The notes under the pieces: model-generated | Database searches by the model: none | Seen by the model: the letters and a program-made list of their open reading frames with translations, nothing else | Told to the model about the DNA's origin: nothing | Shown here: in pieces, positions 1 through 8,074 of the stretch | How the letters are laid out: the number at the start of each line of letters is the position of its first letter | How positions within the stretch are numbered: the stretch's first letter is position 1 | Translations under genes and position numbers: made by a program | Source: Clostridium formicaceticum | GTDB taxonomy: Bacteria > Bacillota > Clostridia > Peptostreptococcales > Natronincolaceae | DNA: 64,000 bases | Reading direction: 5' to 3' | Assembly (NCBI RefSeq): GCF_001854185.1 | Contig: NZ_CP017603.1 | Location: 2,480,001 to 2,544,000, forward strand

Positions 1-216
1 AATATTATTGTAGCAGAAGGTGGAGAAATGCTAGAAAGTTATAGCTTGTTTGATGTATATAGAGGGAACCAAATTAACGAAGGTTATAAGAGTGTGGCTT
101 ATACACTAACCTATAGACATAAGGATCGTACACTGAAGGAAGAAGAAGTAAATAAGGTGCAAGAAAAAATTCTGCAAAGGATTAAGGAAGTTTTAGGAGG
201 TCTTTTACGAGAATAA
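1..216 (+). CDS. pheT: Phenylalanyl-tRNA synthetase beta subunit, C-terminal fragment
   Basis: The window opens inside a reading frame that runs from base 1 to the stop at 216, about 71 residues. The tail contains SLFDVYRGNQI, GYKSVAYTLTYR and DRTL..EEV, which is the ferredoxin-fold anticodon-binding (FDX-ACB) domain closing PheT. PheT pairs with PheS to charge tRNA-Phe in the cytoplasm. Only the last domain is present because the window cuts the gene, so an internal ATG at 28 should not be taken as a start. zapA follows about 110 bases downstream, a neighbourhood common in Firmicutes. Confidence rests on domain recognition of a short tail. Confidence 0.85.
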   Translation, partial: NIIVAEGGEMLESYSLFDVYRGNQINEGYKSVAYTLTYRHKDRTLKEEEVNKVQEKILQRIKEVLGGLLRE

Positions 217-255
217 AAGAAAAATTTTTTTTAGAATAACTTTTTTAGCAGGAGA

Positions 256-283
256 TTGACCATTTATAAAGAAATCATATATG
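256..283 (+). promoter_or_regulatory. Possible promoter of zapA
   Basis: TTGACC at 256-261 is separated by 16 bases from TATATG at 278-283, just upstream of zapA. The -10 match is only 4 of 6, so this is a tentative sigma-A-type call. Confidence 0.4.
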
Positions 284-325
284 AACAAAAGAAATCCTAT
301 AAGTCAGGTAAGGGGTTGATCTACT

Positions 326-877
326 ATGGAAACTAAAAATAAAGTAATAGTAAGAATAAATGGCCAAGACTATCCTATTATAGGAATAGAATCTAAGGAG
401 TATTTACTAAAAATAGGAAATTATGTCGATGAACAAATGGATGCAGTTGCCAAAAATAACAGTAAGCTTAGTATTTCTATGATTGCAGTATTGACCTGTA
501 TTAATATAGCAGATCAGTTTTTTAAGTTACAAAAACAGCTTGAGACAGTGACCAAAGAGCAAGTAGACCCCCTAAATAAACTAGAGAACATAAGAGAGCA
601 ATACAATATTGTATTAAAAGAGCTAGAAGAGAAAAGAGAAAGTCTTCAGCTTTTACAAAAACAGGTTGAAGAATTGATGACTTATAAACAAGAAGTCCAA
701 GAGGAAAATATCCAGTTAAAAGAAAAGCTGCAGAGTAAGGACCAGGACTTAATCAATGCAGAAAATATTATCAATGATTTGCAAAATAAACTTTTTGAAA
801 ATCGAATAGCACTGGTTCAACTTGAAAAGCAGTTGGAAGAGCAGCAAAATGATAAAGAAATAAATAAAAGTGAGTGA
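326..877 (+). CDS. zapA: Cell division protein ZapA with long coiled-coil tail
   Basis: The first ~90 residues (VIVRINGQDYPIIG, LLKIGNYVDEQM, SMIAVLTCINIADQF) have the ZapA globular-domain pattern, in which a short beta hairpin precedes a helix. ZapA binds FtsZ and bundles protofilaments at the division site. After about residue 90 the protein becomes a Glu/Lys/Gln-rich heptad-like coiled coil to the end, making it 183 residues instead of the usual 80-110. The extended coiled coil is common in clostridial members. The start at ATG 326 follows an AAGGGG-type ribosome site. It lies between pheT and a U32 peptidase gene and has its own terminator, so it is probably monocistronic or the last gene of the pheT unit. 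Confidence 0.85.
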   Translation: METKNKVIVRINGQDYPIIGIESKEYLLKIGNYVDEQMDAVAKNNSKLSISMIAVLTCINIADQFFKLQKQLETVTKEQVDPLNKLENIREQYNIVLKELEEKRESLQLLQKQVEELMTYKQEVQEENIQLKEKLQSKDQDLINAENIINDLQNKLFENRIALVQLEKQLEEQQNDKEINKSE

Positions 878-886
878 AAATTTTTT

Positions 887-924
887 AAAAAGTAGTGATA
901 TAATAATATTGCTACTTTTTATTT
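887..924 (+). terminator. Terminator after zapA
   Basis: A 15-base arm (887-901, AAAAAGTAG...) pairs with 906-920 (...CTACTTTTT) around an AATA loop. The T-rich end of the right arm continues as TTTATTTATA. Confidence 0.7.
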
Positions 925-952
925 ATATATATAAGAAAGGTTGTTAAAATCC

Positions 953-3403
953 ATGAAAAAGGTAGAATTATTGGCACCGGCAGGTTCCTATGAAGCTTTG
1001 ATGGCAGCTATTCAAAATGGAGCTGATGCAGTTTATTTAGGGGGACATGCCTTCAGTGCTAGGGCCTATGCCTTTAACTTCGATAAAGAAACGATGGAAA
1101 AAGCCATAGACTATGCCCATATAAGAGGCGTGAAGATTTATGTTACAATAAATACCTTAATAAAAGATGCTGAAATTTCAGCCCTGATGGCCTATGTTTC
1201 TGAACTGTACTGTATGGGTGTAGATGCTGTCATTGTACAGGATTTGGGGGTAGTCAGAATGATTAGAAGTTTATTTTCAGACCTTGAAATCCACTGTAGT
1301 ACCCAAATGACTCTCCATAATAGTGTAGGGATTCAATTATTAAAAGAAATGGGAATTCGACGGGTGGTTGTTGCTAGAGAACTAAGTTTGGAGGCTATAA
1401 AAACGATTCATGAAAATACAGACATGGAATTAGAAGTATTTGTTCATGGGGCCCTTTGCTATGCTTATTCAGGACAATGCTTGATGAGCAGTATTATAGG
1501 AGGCCGAAGTGGAAATCGTGGCAGATGTGCACAACCCTGTAGAAAACAGTATGAAGTGGTATCTTTATATAGGGAAGAAACGAGAGGTAAAAAAACTTCT
1601 TCCTTTTATCTAAGTACCCGAGATTTGAATACCTTAGAAAGTATTGGAGAGATTATAGAAAGTGGAGCTACTTCCTTTAAGATAGAAGGAAGAATGAAAA
1701 AACCTCAATATGTAGCTTCAATTGTAAGAGCCTATCGCAAAGCAATAGATGATTACTTAGAGAACAGAAAAGGATTCAATGATACCTCCACCTTGAAGGA
1801 AATAACACAAATGTTTAACCGAAAATTTACTAAGGGTTATATCTTGGGCAGCGCATCAAAGGAAATCTTAAATATCCAAAAGCCTAATAATCGTGGATTA
1901 CCTTTAGGTAAAGTAGATTTTTATGATGAGGGGAAAAAAAGACTAAAGATGAAGCTTATAGAAGACCTTCAGCAAGGGGATGGTATTGAAATCTATAAAA
2001 GAAATAGCATTGGAGGCATTGTCAATAAAATGTACTTGCAGAATAAGTTGGTACATAAGGCAAAGGCAGGAGAAGTAGTAGAAATACAGATAGAGGGAAG
2101 CATTAAAAAAGGGGATATGGTTTATAAGACGCTGGATCTACAGTTATCAAAAGATCTAGAAAAAACCTATGGTTCTACTGTAGAAAATAAAAAGGTTAGT
2201 CTGTGGGGAGAGCTAAAGGTACAACTAGCTAAACCTCTAAAGCTGTACATATGGGATGATGAGGGAAATACTGTATATAAAGAAAGTAAAGAAATTGTTG
2301 AAGTTGCTGAAAAAGTGGTGTTAACAAAGGAAAAAATTATAGAAAGTTTAAGTAAATTGGGGAATACACCTTTTCAACTACAGGAAATAAAAGTGGAGGT
2401 GGAAGAAAATACAGCGATATCTATTTCTACGATTAATAAACTTAGAAGAGATAGTATAGAAGATTTAATGAATATTAGAAAAAATAAGTATAAAAGACCT
2501 CAGCAGCCAATCAATTATTCTTTGGTTCCAAGCCTAACATTAGCGGAAACTGTAGAAAAAGCTACTTTGCCTAAATTGGCAGTAAAAGTGGATACTTTAG
2601 AGCAATTACAATATGTATTACAAGAAAAGGTTGACAGAGTGTACTATGGTAACCTGCAGGATTTACAAGAAGCTATAAAAGTATGTTATGCTAAAAATGT
2701 GGAGATTTTTTTCAGAAGCCCTTCCATCATTAAAGATGAGGAGAATAAAGTCCTGCAGACAAAGTTAAAAAAATATAATTTCAATGGTATTTTAGCCGGG
2801 GAATTAGGTATGATAGATTTTGCAAAAAACACGTTGCAACTCCCTATTATTGCAGATACTACACTAAATATTATGAATAGCAGCACAATAGCTTTTTTAC
2901 AGGAAAGAGGTCTTCAAGGGGTAACCCTTTCCAGTGAACTAGATTTAAAAAGTATTAAGGCGTTGAAGGTAAACCAAAAACTAGAAGTAGAGGCATTGAT
3001 TTATGGAAAACTAGTTATTATGACCACAAAAACTTGTCCTCTTGCCGGCGACCATCAATGTCAAGATATGTGTAGTACTTGTAGAAAGAAACCCTTCGAT
3101 TATCATTGGGGACTGAAGGACGATAAACAGGCGGTTTTTCCTTTCACGAAGGATGAGTGGGGGAGAAGTATTATTATCAACAATCACCCTCTATACATGA
3201 TAGATAAATTAAGAAGTTTTATAGCGTTGGGAATGACATCCTTAAGATTAGAGTTTACCAATGAAAGTCCCGAAGAAATGATTAGCATCATAAAAGAATT
3301 TCGACGAAACCTGCAAAGTTTTATGAATCATGAAAAAATCATGGCAGATGAAACAAATAAAAATAGTTTTACTAGAGGACATTATTATCGTGGTGTTGAA
3401 TAA
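953..3403 (+). CDS. U32 family peptidase (collagenase-like, DUF3656 type)
   Basis: The protein is about 816 residues. It begins KKVELLAPAGSYEALMAAIQ and continues with GADAVYLGG, then VFVHGALCYAYSGQC and GGRSGNRGRCAQPCR. These are peptidase U32 signatures, with conserved cysteines that in related proteins (YhbU/RlhA, PrtC) may hold a cofactor. The long C-terminal half corresponds to the DUF3656-type extension typical of ~800-residue clostridial members. A second Cys group, CPLAGDHQCQDMCSTC, lies near residues 690-710. The ATG at 953 is preferred over an upstream TTG at 941, because AGAAAGG ends immediately before the TTG and leaves no spacing for it. Family members include proteases and RNA-modification factors (5-hydroxycytidine), so the true reaction here is unknown. 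Confidence 0.8.
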   Translation: MKKVELLAPAGSYEALMAAIQNGADAVYLGGHAFSARAYAFNFDKETMEKAIDYAHIRGVKIYVTINTLIKDAEISALMAYVSELYCMGVDAVIVQDLGVVRMIRSLFSDLEIHCSTQMTLHNSVGIQLLKEMGIRRVVVARELSLEAIKTIHENTDMELEVFVHGALCYAYSGQCLMSSIIGGRSGNRGRCAQPCRKQYEVVSLYREETRGKKTSSFYLSTRDLNTLESIGEIIESGATSFKIEGRMKKPQYVASIVRAYRKAIDDYLENRKGFNDTSTLKEITQMFNRKFTKGYILGSASKEILNIQKPNNRGLPLGKVDFYDEGKKRLKMKLIEDLQQGDGIEIYKRNSIGGIVNKMYLQNKLVHKAKAGEVVEIQIEGSIKKGDMVYKTLDLQLSKDLEKTYGSTVENKKVSLWGELKVQLAKPLKLYIWDDEGNTVYKESKEIVEVAEKVVLTKEKIIESLSKLGNTPFQLQEIKVEVEENTAISISTINKLRRDSIEDLMNIRKNKYKRPQQPINYSLVPSLTLAETVEKATLPKLAVKVDTLEQLQYVLQEKVDRVYYGNLQDLQEAIKVCYAKNVEIFFRSPSIIKDEENKVLQTKLKKYNFNGILAGELGMIDFAKNTLQLPIIADTTLNIMNSSTIAFLQERGLQGVTLSSELDLKSIKALKVNQKLEVEALIYGKLVIMTTKTCPLAGDHQCQDMCSTCRKKPFDYHWGLKDDKQAVFPFTKDEWGRSIIINNHPLYMIDKLRSFIALGMTSLRLEFTNESPEEMISIIKEFRRNLQSFMNHEKIMADETNKNSFTRGHYYRGVE

Positions 3404-3418
3404 TTTTTTGCAGATGCC

Positions 3419-3447
3419 TTGACAGAAGTGCAGGAATATAATATTAT
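3419..3447 (+). promoter_or_regulatory. Promoter of the tyrS T-box leader
   Basis: TTGACA at 3419-3424 is followed after exactly 17 bases by TATTAT at 3442-3447, placing transcription start just before the T-box stem I. Confidence 0.65.
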
Positions 3448-3469
3448 AGTTGAAAAATAATAGTTATAA

Positions 3470-3705
3470 ACGATGAAAGAGAAGAGTAACGCTTTATGGT
3501 TACAATGTAGAGAGTAGACTGGAGGGTGAAAAGTCTATAGTACATAAAGTCGTGAATTACACTTGGGAGTTTCAATGGGAAATCATTGCGGAGGTCAGCC
3601 GATATATTGACAAAGAGGCATCTATAGCATAGATGCAAATTAAGGTGGTACCACGGGTCTTACTCGTCCTTAGCATAAGGATGAAATAAGGTCCTTTTTC
3701 TTTTG
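3470..3705 (+). promoter_or_regulatory. Tyrosine T-box riboswitch leader
   Basis: This leader carries the T-box hallmark AAGGTGGTACCACG at 3642-3655. It is followed by a terminator hairpin that pairs GGGTCTTA and CGTCCTT with AAGGATG and TAAGGTCC, then CTTTTTCTTTT. A stem I-like region (3470-3580) contains GTGAATTACACTTGG, and the specifier triplet TAC (Tyr) lies at 3558-3560. Uncharged tRNA-Tyr is expected to pair with TAC and with the GGTGG bulge (3644-3648), stabilising the antiterminator so that tyrS is read. The TAC specifier agrees with the downstream gene. Confidence 0.93.
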
Positions 3706-3730
3706 CACATAAAAACTAGGAGGGAAAAAA

Positions 3731-4957
3731 ATGCAAAATATCTTTGATGTATTAGAAGGAAGAGGGTATATAGAACAAGTAACCCACCAGGAGGAATTAA
3801 GAGAATTATTAGGTAAGGAATCTATGACCTTTTATATAGGCTTTGATGCAACTGCTGACAGTTTAACTCTTGGACATTTTTTGCAGATTATGGTAATGAT
3901 GCATATGCAAAGAGCTGGTCACAAACCGATTGTTTTATTAGGTGGAGGAACTACGATGGTAGGGGATCCTTCCGGTAGAAGTGATATGAGACAGATGTTG
4001 ACAAAAGAAGCGATTGCTAAGAATGCTGAAAGATTTAAAGACCAAATTTCTAAGTTCTTGGATTTTGAAGATGGCAAAGCCATTATAGAAAACAATGCAG
4101 ATTGGTTATTAAAATTAAATTATGTTGATTTTTTAAGGGAAGTAGGAAGACATTTTTCTGTAAATAGGATGCTTGCAGCAGAATGCTATAAAAGTAGATT
4201 AGAAGATGGTTTAACATTTTTCGAATTTAATTATATGTTAATGCAATCCTACGACTTTTTAGAGCTATACCGAAGACACAATTGTAAAATACAACTAGGA
4301 GGCAACGATCAATGGTCGAATATTTTAGGAGGCTACGAACTGGTTCGTAGAGTAGATGGCGCTTCCGTGTATGCCATGACCTTCAAGCTGCTTACCACCA
4401 GCGAAGGGAAAAAGATGGGAAAAACACAAGCTGGTACCATATGGCTAGATGCGGATAAAACTTCTCCTTATGAATTTTATCAGTACCTAAGAAATATTGA
4501 TGATAAAGATGTAGAAAAAACTTTAGCGCTACTAACCTTTTTGCCTATGGAGGAAGTAAGAAGACTTGGTGCATTAGAAGGTGCTGAGATTAATAGAGCA
4601 AAAGAAGTCTTAGCTTACGAGGTGACCAAAATAGTCCATGGAGAAGAAGAGGCTAAAAAAGCTGAAGAGGCAGCTAAGTCTTTATTTGGCAGTGGAGCTG
4701 TGGCTGAAGCAATGCCTACTACAGAGGTGGACAAGGCTAGATTCGAAGAAGGCGTAGACATTCTAACGCTATTAGCAGAAACTGGCTTAGCTGCATCAAA
4801 GTCTGAAGGAAGACGTCTTGTACAACAGGGGGGAATCAGTGTAGAGGACCATAAAATAGAAGATATTAATCATATCCTTACCACAAAGGATTTTAAAGAA
4901 GATAAAATGATGATAAAAAAAGGCAAAAAAGTATATCATCAAGTAAAACTAGTATAA
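3731..4957 (+). CDS. tyrS: Tyrosyl-tRNA synthetase
   Basis: This 408-residue class I synthetase charges tRNA-Tyr in the cytoplasm. The ATP-binding HIGH-like motif appears as TLGHFLQ near residue 47, and the KMSKS-like loop as KKMGKT near residue 230. [18 protein letters not shown] is the tyrosine/ATP site region. The last ~65 residues ([30 protein letters not shown]) are an S4 RNA-binding domain. The set matches the TyrZ/TyrS group with KMGKT. The ATG start has an AGGAGGG site 7 bases upstream. Expression is controlled by the T-box directly upstream and ends at a strong hairpin at 5008-5044. Confidence 0.96.
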   Translation: MQNIFDVLEGRGYIEQVTHQEELRELLGKESMTFYIGFDATADSLTLGHFLQIMVMMHMQRAGHKPIVLLGGGTTMVGDPSGRSDMRQMLTKEAIAKNAERFKDQISKFLDFEDGKAIIENNADWLLKLNYVDFLREVGRHFSVNRMLAAECYKSRLEDGLTFFEFNYMLMQSYDFLELYRRHNCKIQLGGNDQWSNILGGYELVRRVDGASVYAMTFKLLTTSEGKKMGKTQAGTIWLDADKTSPYEFYQYLRNIDDKDVEKTLALLTFLPMEEVRRLGALEGAEINRAKEVLAYEVTKIVHGEEEAKKAEEAAKSLFGSGAVAEAMPTTEVDKARFEEGVDILTLLAETGLAASKSEGRRLVQQGGISVEDHKIEDINHILTTKDFKEDKMMIKKGKKVYHQVKLV

Positions 4958-5007
4958 AATCCCCTTAAAGAGGGACCTAAACTTAAAATATCAAGTTGTT
5001 TTAACGA

Positions 5008-5044
5008 TTTAAGCTTATCCGCATTTTGGGTAAGCTTAAATTTT
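5008..5044 (+). terminator. Terminator after tyrS
   Basis: TTTAAGCTTATCC (5008-5020) pairs with GGGTAAGCTTAAA (5028-5040) and is followed by TTTT. Confidence 0.75.
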
Positions 5045-5085
5045 ATGGTATAATAAATATTTAGAATAATACTTTTACATATAGG

Positions 5086-5155
5086 TATAGATGTGCGCCC
5101 TTAAATTTTAATATACTAAGGACTACATTTGCAGCTTTAATAAATTTTTTATAGA
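5086..5155 (+). repeat. Palindromic interspersed element, truncated copy
   Basis: This copy contains the left arm TATAGATGTGCGCCC, then TTTTAATATACTAAGGA and CTACATTTGCAG, which recur at 13474, 34924, 37196 (inverted) and 42681. The right half is largely missing. Only a short AT-rich stretch with TTTATAG remains before the gene at 5165. Confidence 0.6.
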
Positions 5156-5164
5156 GGTGAGGAT

Positions 5165-6457
5165 ATGTTGAAAACGGAGTTAGATGTATCTCTTTTAGAT
5201 TTAACATTAACCATATCAAATGCTATTGATTTAATAAGTCCAGTTTTGAACAATCATCATAAGCAAGTAGCCTATATTGCCTATAATATAGGGAAGGAAT
5301 TAGAACTTTCTAATAAAAACTGTAATGAACTATTAATAGCTAGTTTGTTACATGATATTGGCTGCTTAAATTTAGGAGATAGAATCAGTGCATTACAATT
5401 TGAAAATGAAAACGCTTATCAACATGCGGTGACCGGATATTTTTTGTTGAAGGATGTTGAGGAGCTTGAAAGTGTAGGAAAAATAATAAAGTATCATCAC
5501 TTGTATTGGATGAATGGTGCCGGAAGATATTATAAGGGAGAGCCAGTACCTATAGAAAGTCACATTATACATCTAGCAGACCGTATTTCAGTGTCCATTC
5601 TTCAGCAAAACGAAATTATAGCTCAAGTAGATAGGATAAGTAAGGTTATTGAAAAAAGCAGAAATACGATGTTTCATCCAGAGCTAATCGATATTTTTAA
5701 TAAGTTAAAAGCAAAGGAAAGCTTTTGGTTTGATATCATTTCTCCATCTATCGATAGAAAATTTAAAAAAATGTGGGGGGATTGTGGCCAACAATTAGAT
5801 TTAGAAAAACTAGATCAGATTACAAAGATCTTTGCTCGGATTATAGACTTCCGAAGTACATTTACCTCTATCCATAGTAGTGGTGTGGCGGCGATAGCTG
5901 AAGCTTTAGCCAAAAAGCTTAACTGGTCTGAGGAAGGGTGTAAAAAAATAAAAATCGCTGGTTATTTACATGACTTGGGAAAACTGGCTATATCCAATGA
6001 AATTTTAGAGAAACCAAGTAGACTAACGGTTGAGGAATACAACACCATTAAGTCTCATACTTACCATGGTTATTATTTACTAGAAGAGATTAATGGGCTA
6101 CAGGAGATTAATACCTATGCCTCTTACCATCATGAGCGTTTAGACGGTACCGGCTACCCTTTTCACATTGGGGAAGATGCTTTGGGAGAGGGTGCTAGAA
6201 TTATGGCAGTGGCAGATGTGTTTACTGCGATAACAGAGGATAGGCCCTATAGAAAGGGAATGTTGCCTTACAGAGTGATAGAAGTTCTTGAAAATATGGC
6301 GAAGTCTTTTGCTTTAGATGAAAAAATAGTAGAGATCATTAAGATACACTTTGAAGAAATGAGTACTATAAGAGCTGCAGCACAAAAGCAGGCATATATA
6401 GCGTATAAGGACTTTTCAGAAGCGGTCGCTAGAGCAGGAGGGAAATATTATGAATAA
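5165..6457 (+). CDS. HD / HD-GYP domain protein, probable c-di-GMP phosphodiesterase
   Basis: The 430-residue protein carries two HD-type modules. The N-terminal one has HDIGCLNLGD near residue 65 and HH pairs further on. The second, from about residue 215, has YLHDLGKLA near 268, a KSHTYHGYYLL helix, SYHHERLDGTGYP near 320 and ADVFTAITEDRPYR. The HHExxDGxGYP motif identifies the HD-GYP subfamily, whose characterised members hydrolyse cyclic di-GMP to pGpG or GMP at a di- or tri-iron centre. No membrane segment or receiver domain is visible, so it is likely cytoplasmic with an unknown input. It overlaps the next gene by 8 bases, implying translational coupling. A remnant palindromic element lies directly upstream and could affect its leader. 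Confidence 0.88.
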   Translation: MLKTELDVSLLDLTLTISNAIDLISPVLNNHHKQVAYIAYNIGKELELSNKNCNELLIASLLHDIGCLNLGDRISALQFENENAYQHAVTGYFLLKDVEELESVGKIIKYHHLYWMNGAGRYYKGEPVPIESHIIHLADRISVSILQQNEIIAQVDRISKVIEKSRNTMFHPELIDIFNKLKAKESFWFDIISPSIDRKFKKMWGDCGQQLDLEKLDQITKIFARIIDFRSTFTSIHSSGVAAIAEALAKKLNWSEEGCKKIKIAGYLHDLGKLAISNEILEKPSRLTVEEYNTIKSHTYHGYYLLEEINGLQEINTYASYHHERLDGTGYPFHIGEDALGEGARIMAVADVFTAITEDRPYRKGMLPYRVIEVLENMAKSFALDEKIVEIIKIHFEEMSTIRAAAQKQAYIAYKDFSEAVARAGGKYYE

Positions 6458-7724
6458 AAAATTTTTTCTCCTGATTTTCTTATTGTGGAGTGGATTTTAT
6501 TTAGTAGGTTGTGAAGAAAGCACCACAATTTTAGCAGAATCTCCTATTGAAGCGGTATCCAACGAAAACAATGCTTTGCCTGATGAGAAGCTTTCCTACA
6601 TAGAAGCATATCTAAAGACCATGACCCTTGAAGAAAAAGTAGGACAAGTATTCATGCAGGCTTTTCGATATGATACTGATAATAAGCGTCTTACCTCTTT
6701 GGATGAAAATACCAAAAATAAAATTTTAAAATATCATTTAGGAGGCGTTATATTTTTTTCAGAGAATATAGATACAATAGACCAAACCCAAAGGTTGATT
6801 GAAGCTATGCAACAAGTAAGCAGAATACCTTTATTTATATCCGTTGATGAAGAAGGAGGAATTGTCAGCAGGCTTAATAGCAGTCCTAATATGCCTGCAA
6901 CAAAACTTCCGGGTAATAAGGTGTTAGGGGATACGGAGAATGTAGCATTTGCTTATAAAGTTGGTAGATTGTTAGGAAAAGAACTGACTTCTTTAGGATT
7001 CAATATGAATTTAGCGCCTGTGGCAGATGTCAACACAAATCCTCAAAATCCTGTTATTGGAGAACGTTCTTTTGGCAGTGACCCCCATAAAACAGGAGAG
7101 ATGGTGGCACAAATGGTAAAAGGAATACAAGATGAAAATATCAGTGCTGTAGTTAAGCATTTCCCGGGACATGGAGATACTTCATTAGATACTCATAAAG
7201 AGGCTGTTACGCTTCCTCATGGTATAGAAAGATTAAAAGCTGTTGAATTTCTTCCTTTTAAGAAAGGAATTGAAGCAGGGGTAGATGGCGTTATGTTGGG
7301 ACATTTACTAGTACCCTCAATCACTTCAGATTCTTTACCAGCTACTTTCTCATGGAAAGTAGTAGATTTATTAAGAAATCATTTGAAGTATGAAAAATTG
7401 ATTATCACTGATGCGCTGGAAATGAAGGCTATTACAAAATACTGGACCCCGGAAGAAGCAGCTGTTTTAGCCTTTGCAGCAGGGGCAGATATCTTATTAA
7501 TGCCATCCTCTCTTGAGAAAGCCTATGAAGGCTTGTTGAAGGCTGTTAAAGAAGGAAGGATAACGGAGGAGAGATTAAACGAATCTGTAAGAAGGATTTT
7601 AAATGTTAAATACGATAGAGGTATTTTGATGGAACAAGAAAATCTGCTGAACCCTCAGGAAGTTTTAGGGTCTGATGCGCATTTGCAGATTGTTAAAGAT
7701 ATATTGGAATATCACGACCGTTAA
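6450..7724 (+). CDS. nagZ: Beta-N-acetylhexosaminidase-like GH3 lipoprotein (NagZ family)
   Basis: The protein starts MNKKFFLLIFLLWSGFYLVGC, a lipoprotein signal with lipobox LVGC, so it is expected to be anchored outside the membrane. The remainder is a glycoside hydrolase family 3 domain: EEKVGQVFMQ, SVDEEGG.VSRL, the KHFPGHGDTSLDTHKE segment that carries the Asp-His dyad of NagZ enzymes, and LIITDALEMKAI containing the nucleophile Asp. Such enzymes remove GlcNAc from muropeptides during peptidoglycan recycling. The start overlaps the end of the HD-GYP gene by 8 bases. A Glu/Asn-rich linker of ~30 residues separates the lipid anchor from the catalytic domain. About 420 residues is normal for Gram-positive lipoprotein forms. 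Confidence 0.88.
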   Translation: MNKKFFLLIFLLWSGFYLVGCEESTTILAESPIEAVSNENNALPDEKLSYIEAYLKTMTLEEKVGQVFMQAFRYDTDNKRLTSLDENTKNKILKYHLGGVIFFSENIDTIDQTQRLIEAMQQVSRIPLFISVDEEGGIVSRLNSSPNMPATKLPGNKVLGDTENVAFAYKVGRLLGKELTSLGFNMNLAPVADVNTNPQNPVIGERSFGSDPHKTGEMVAQMVKGIQDENISAVVKHFPGHGDTSLDTHKEAVTLPHGIERLKAVEFLPFKKGIEAGVDGVMLGHLLVPSITSDSLPATFSWKVVDLLRNHLKYEKLIITDALEMKAITKYWTPEEAAVLAFAAGADILLMPSSLEKAYEGLLKAVKEGRITEERLNESVRRILNVKYDRGILMEQENLLNPQEVLGSDAHLQIVKDILEYHDR

Positions 7725-7831
7725 TTTAAACTAATTGTTGCGGGAAATCATCTCAATGGTATTTTATAAGTTGTATATTAAAATTTTAGAATACATGCTT
7801 TATTAAGAAGATATAAATAGTTTGTTTTCTA

Positions 7832-7860
7832 TTGCATACAACTGTTAAGCGTGATATAAT
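7832..7860 (+). promoter_or_regulatory. Promoter of the pyrimidine-regulated uracil permease
   Basis: TTGCAT at 7832-7837 is followed by a 17-base spacer and a perfect TATAAT at 7855-7860, about 20 bases upstream of the first PyrR-type element. Confidence 0.75.
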
Positions 7861-7880
7861 CTTATTAAATGAAAACAAAG

Positions 7881-7984
7881 TATCTTTAATTCAGTCCGGT
7901 GAGGCTGGTAAGATAGTTATATATAATTGTAGTAATAAATTATAGGATAATTATGACTTCTTGCCGGCGGCAGGAAGTTTTTTA
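7881..7984 (+). promoter_or_regulatory. PyrR-binding attenuator with intrinsic terminator
   Basis: Bases 7881-7915 form a PyrR-type anti-antiterminator hairpin: TATCTTTAA pairs outward with TAAGATA, and CAGTCC..GAGGCTGG is the conserved loop region. Downstream, 7956-7965 pairs with 7969-7978 around a GGC loop and is followed by six Ts, a clear terminator. In characterised Firmicutes, UMP-loaded PyrR stabilises the first hairpin so that the terminator forms when pyrimidines are plentiful. The position upstream of a uracil permease fits this role. Confidence 0.88.
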
Positions 7985-7995
7985 TGTTTTGGAAA

Positions 7996-8069
7996 TACCT
8001 TTAATTCAGCCCAGTGAGGTTGAAAAGGGAGAAAAATCCTTTTCTCCTTTAGTACAAAATCAAAGGAGG
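7996..8069 (+). promoter_or_regulatory. Second PyrR-type element next to the permease ribosome-binding site
   Basis: TACCTTTAATTCAGCCCAG at 7996 and GAGGTTGAAAAGG at 8016 repeat the PyrR hairpin pattern, but no terminator follows. AAAGGGAGAAAA pairs with CTTTTCTCCTTT (ending at 8050). The same CTCCTTT (8044-8050) is exactly complementary to AAAGGAG (8062-8068) in the Shine-Dalgarno sequence. The arrangement suggests translational control; this is inferred from base pairing only. Confidence 0.65.
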
Positions 8070-8074
8070 TTATT

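Noticed and set aside
5086-5155. Palindromic elements as transposons with their own gene
   Set aside because: The elements are short (about 70-160 bases) with no ORF. At most they are non-autonomous.
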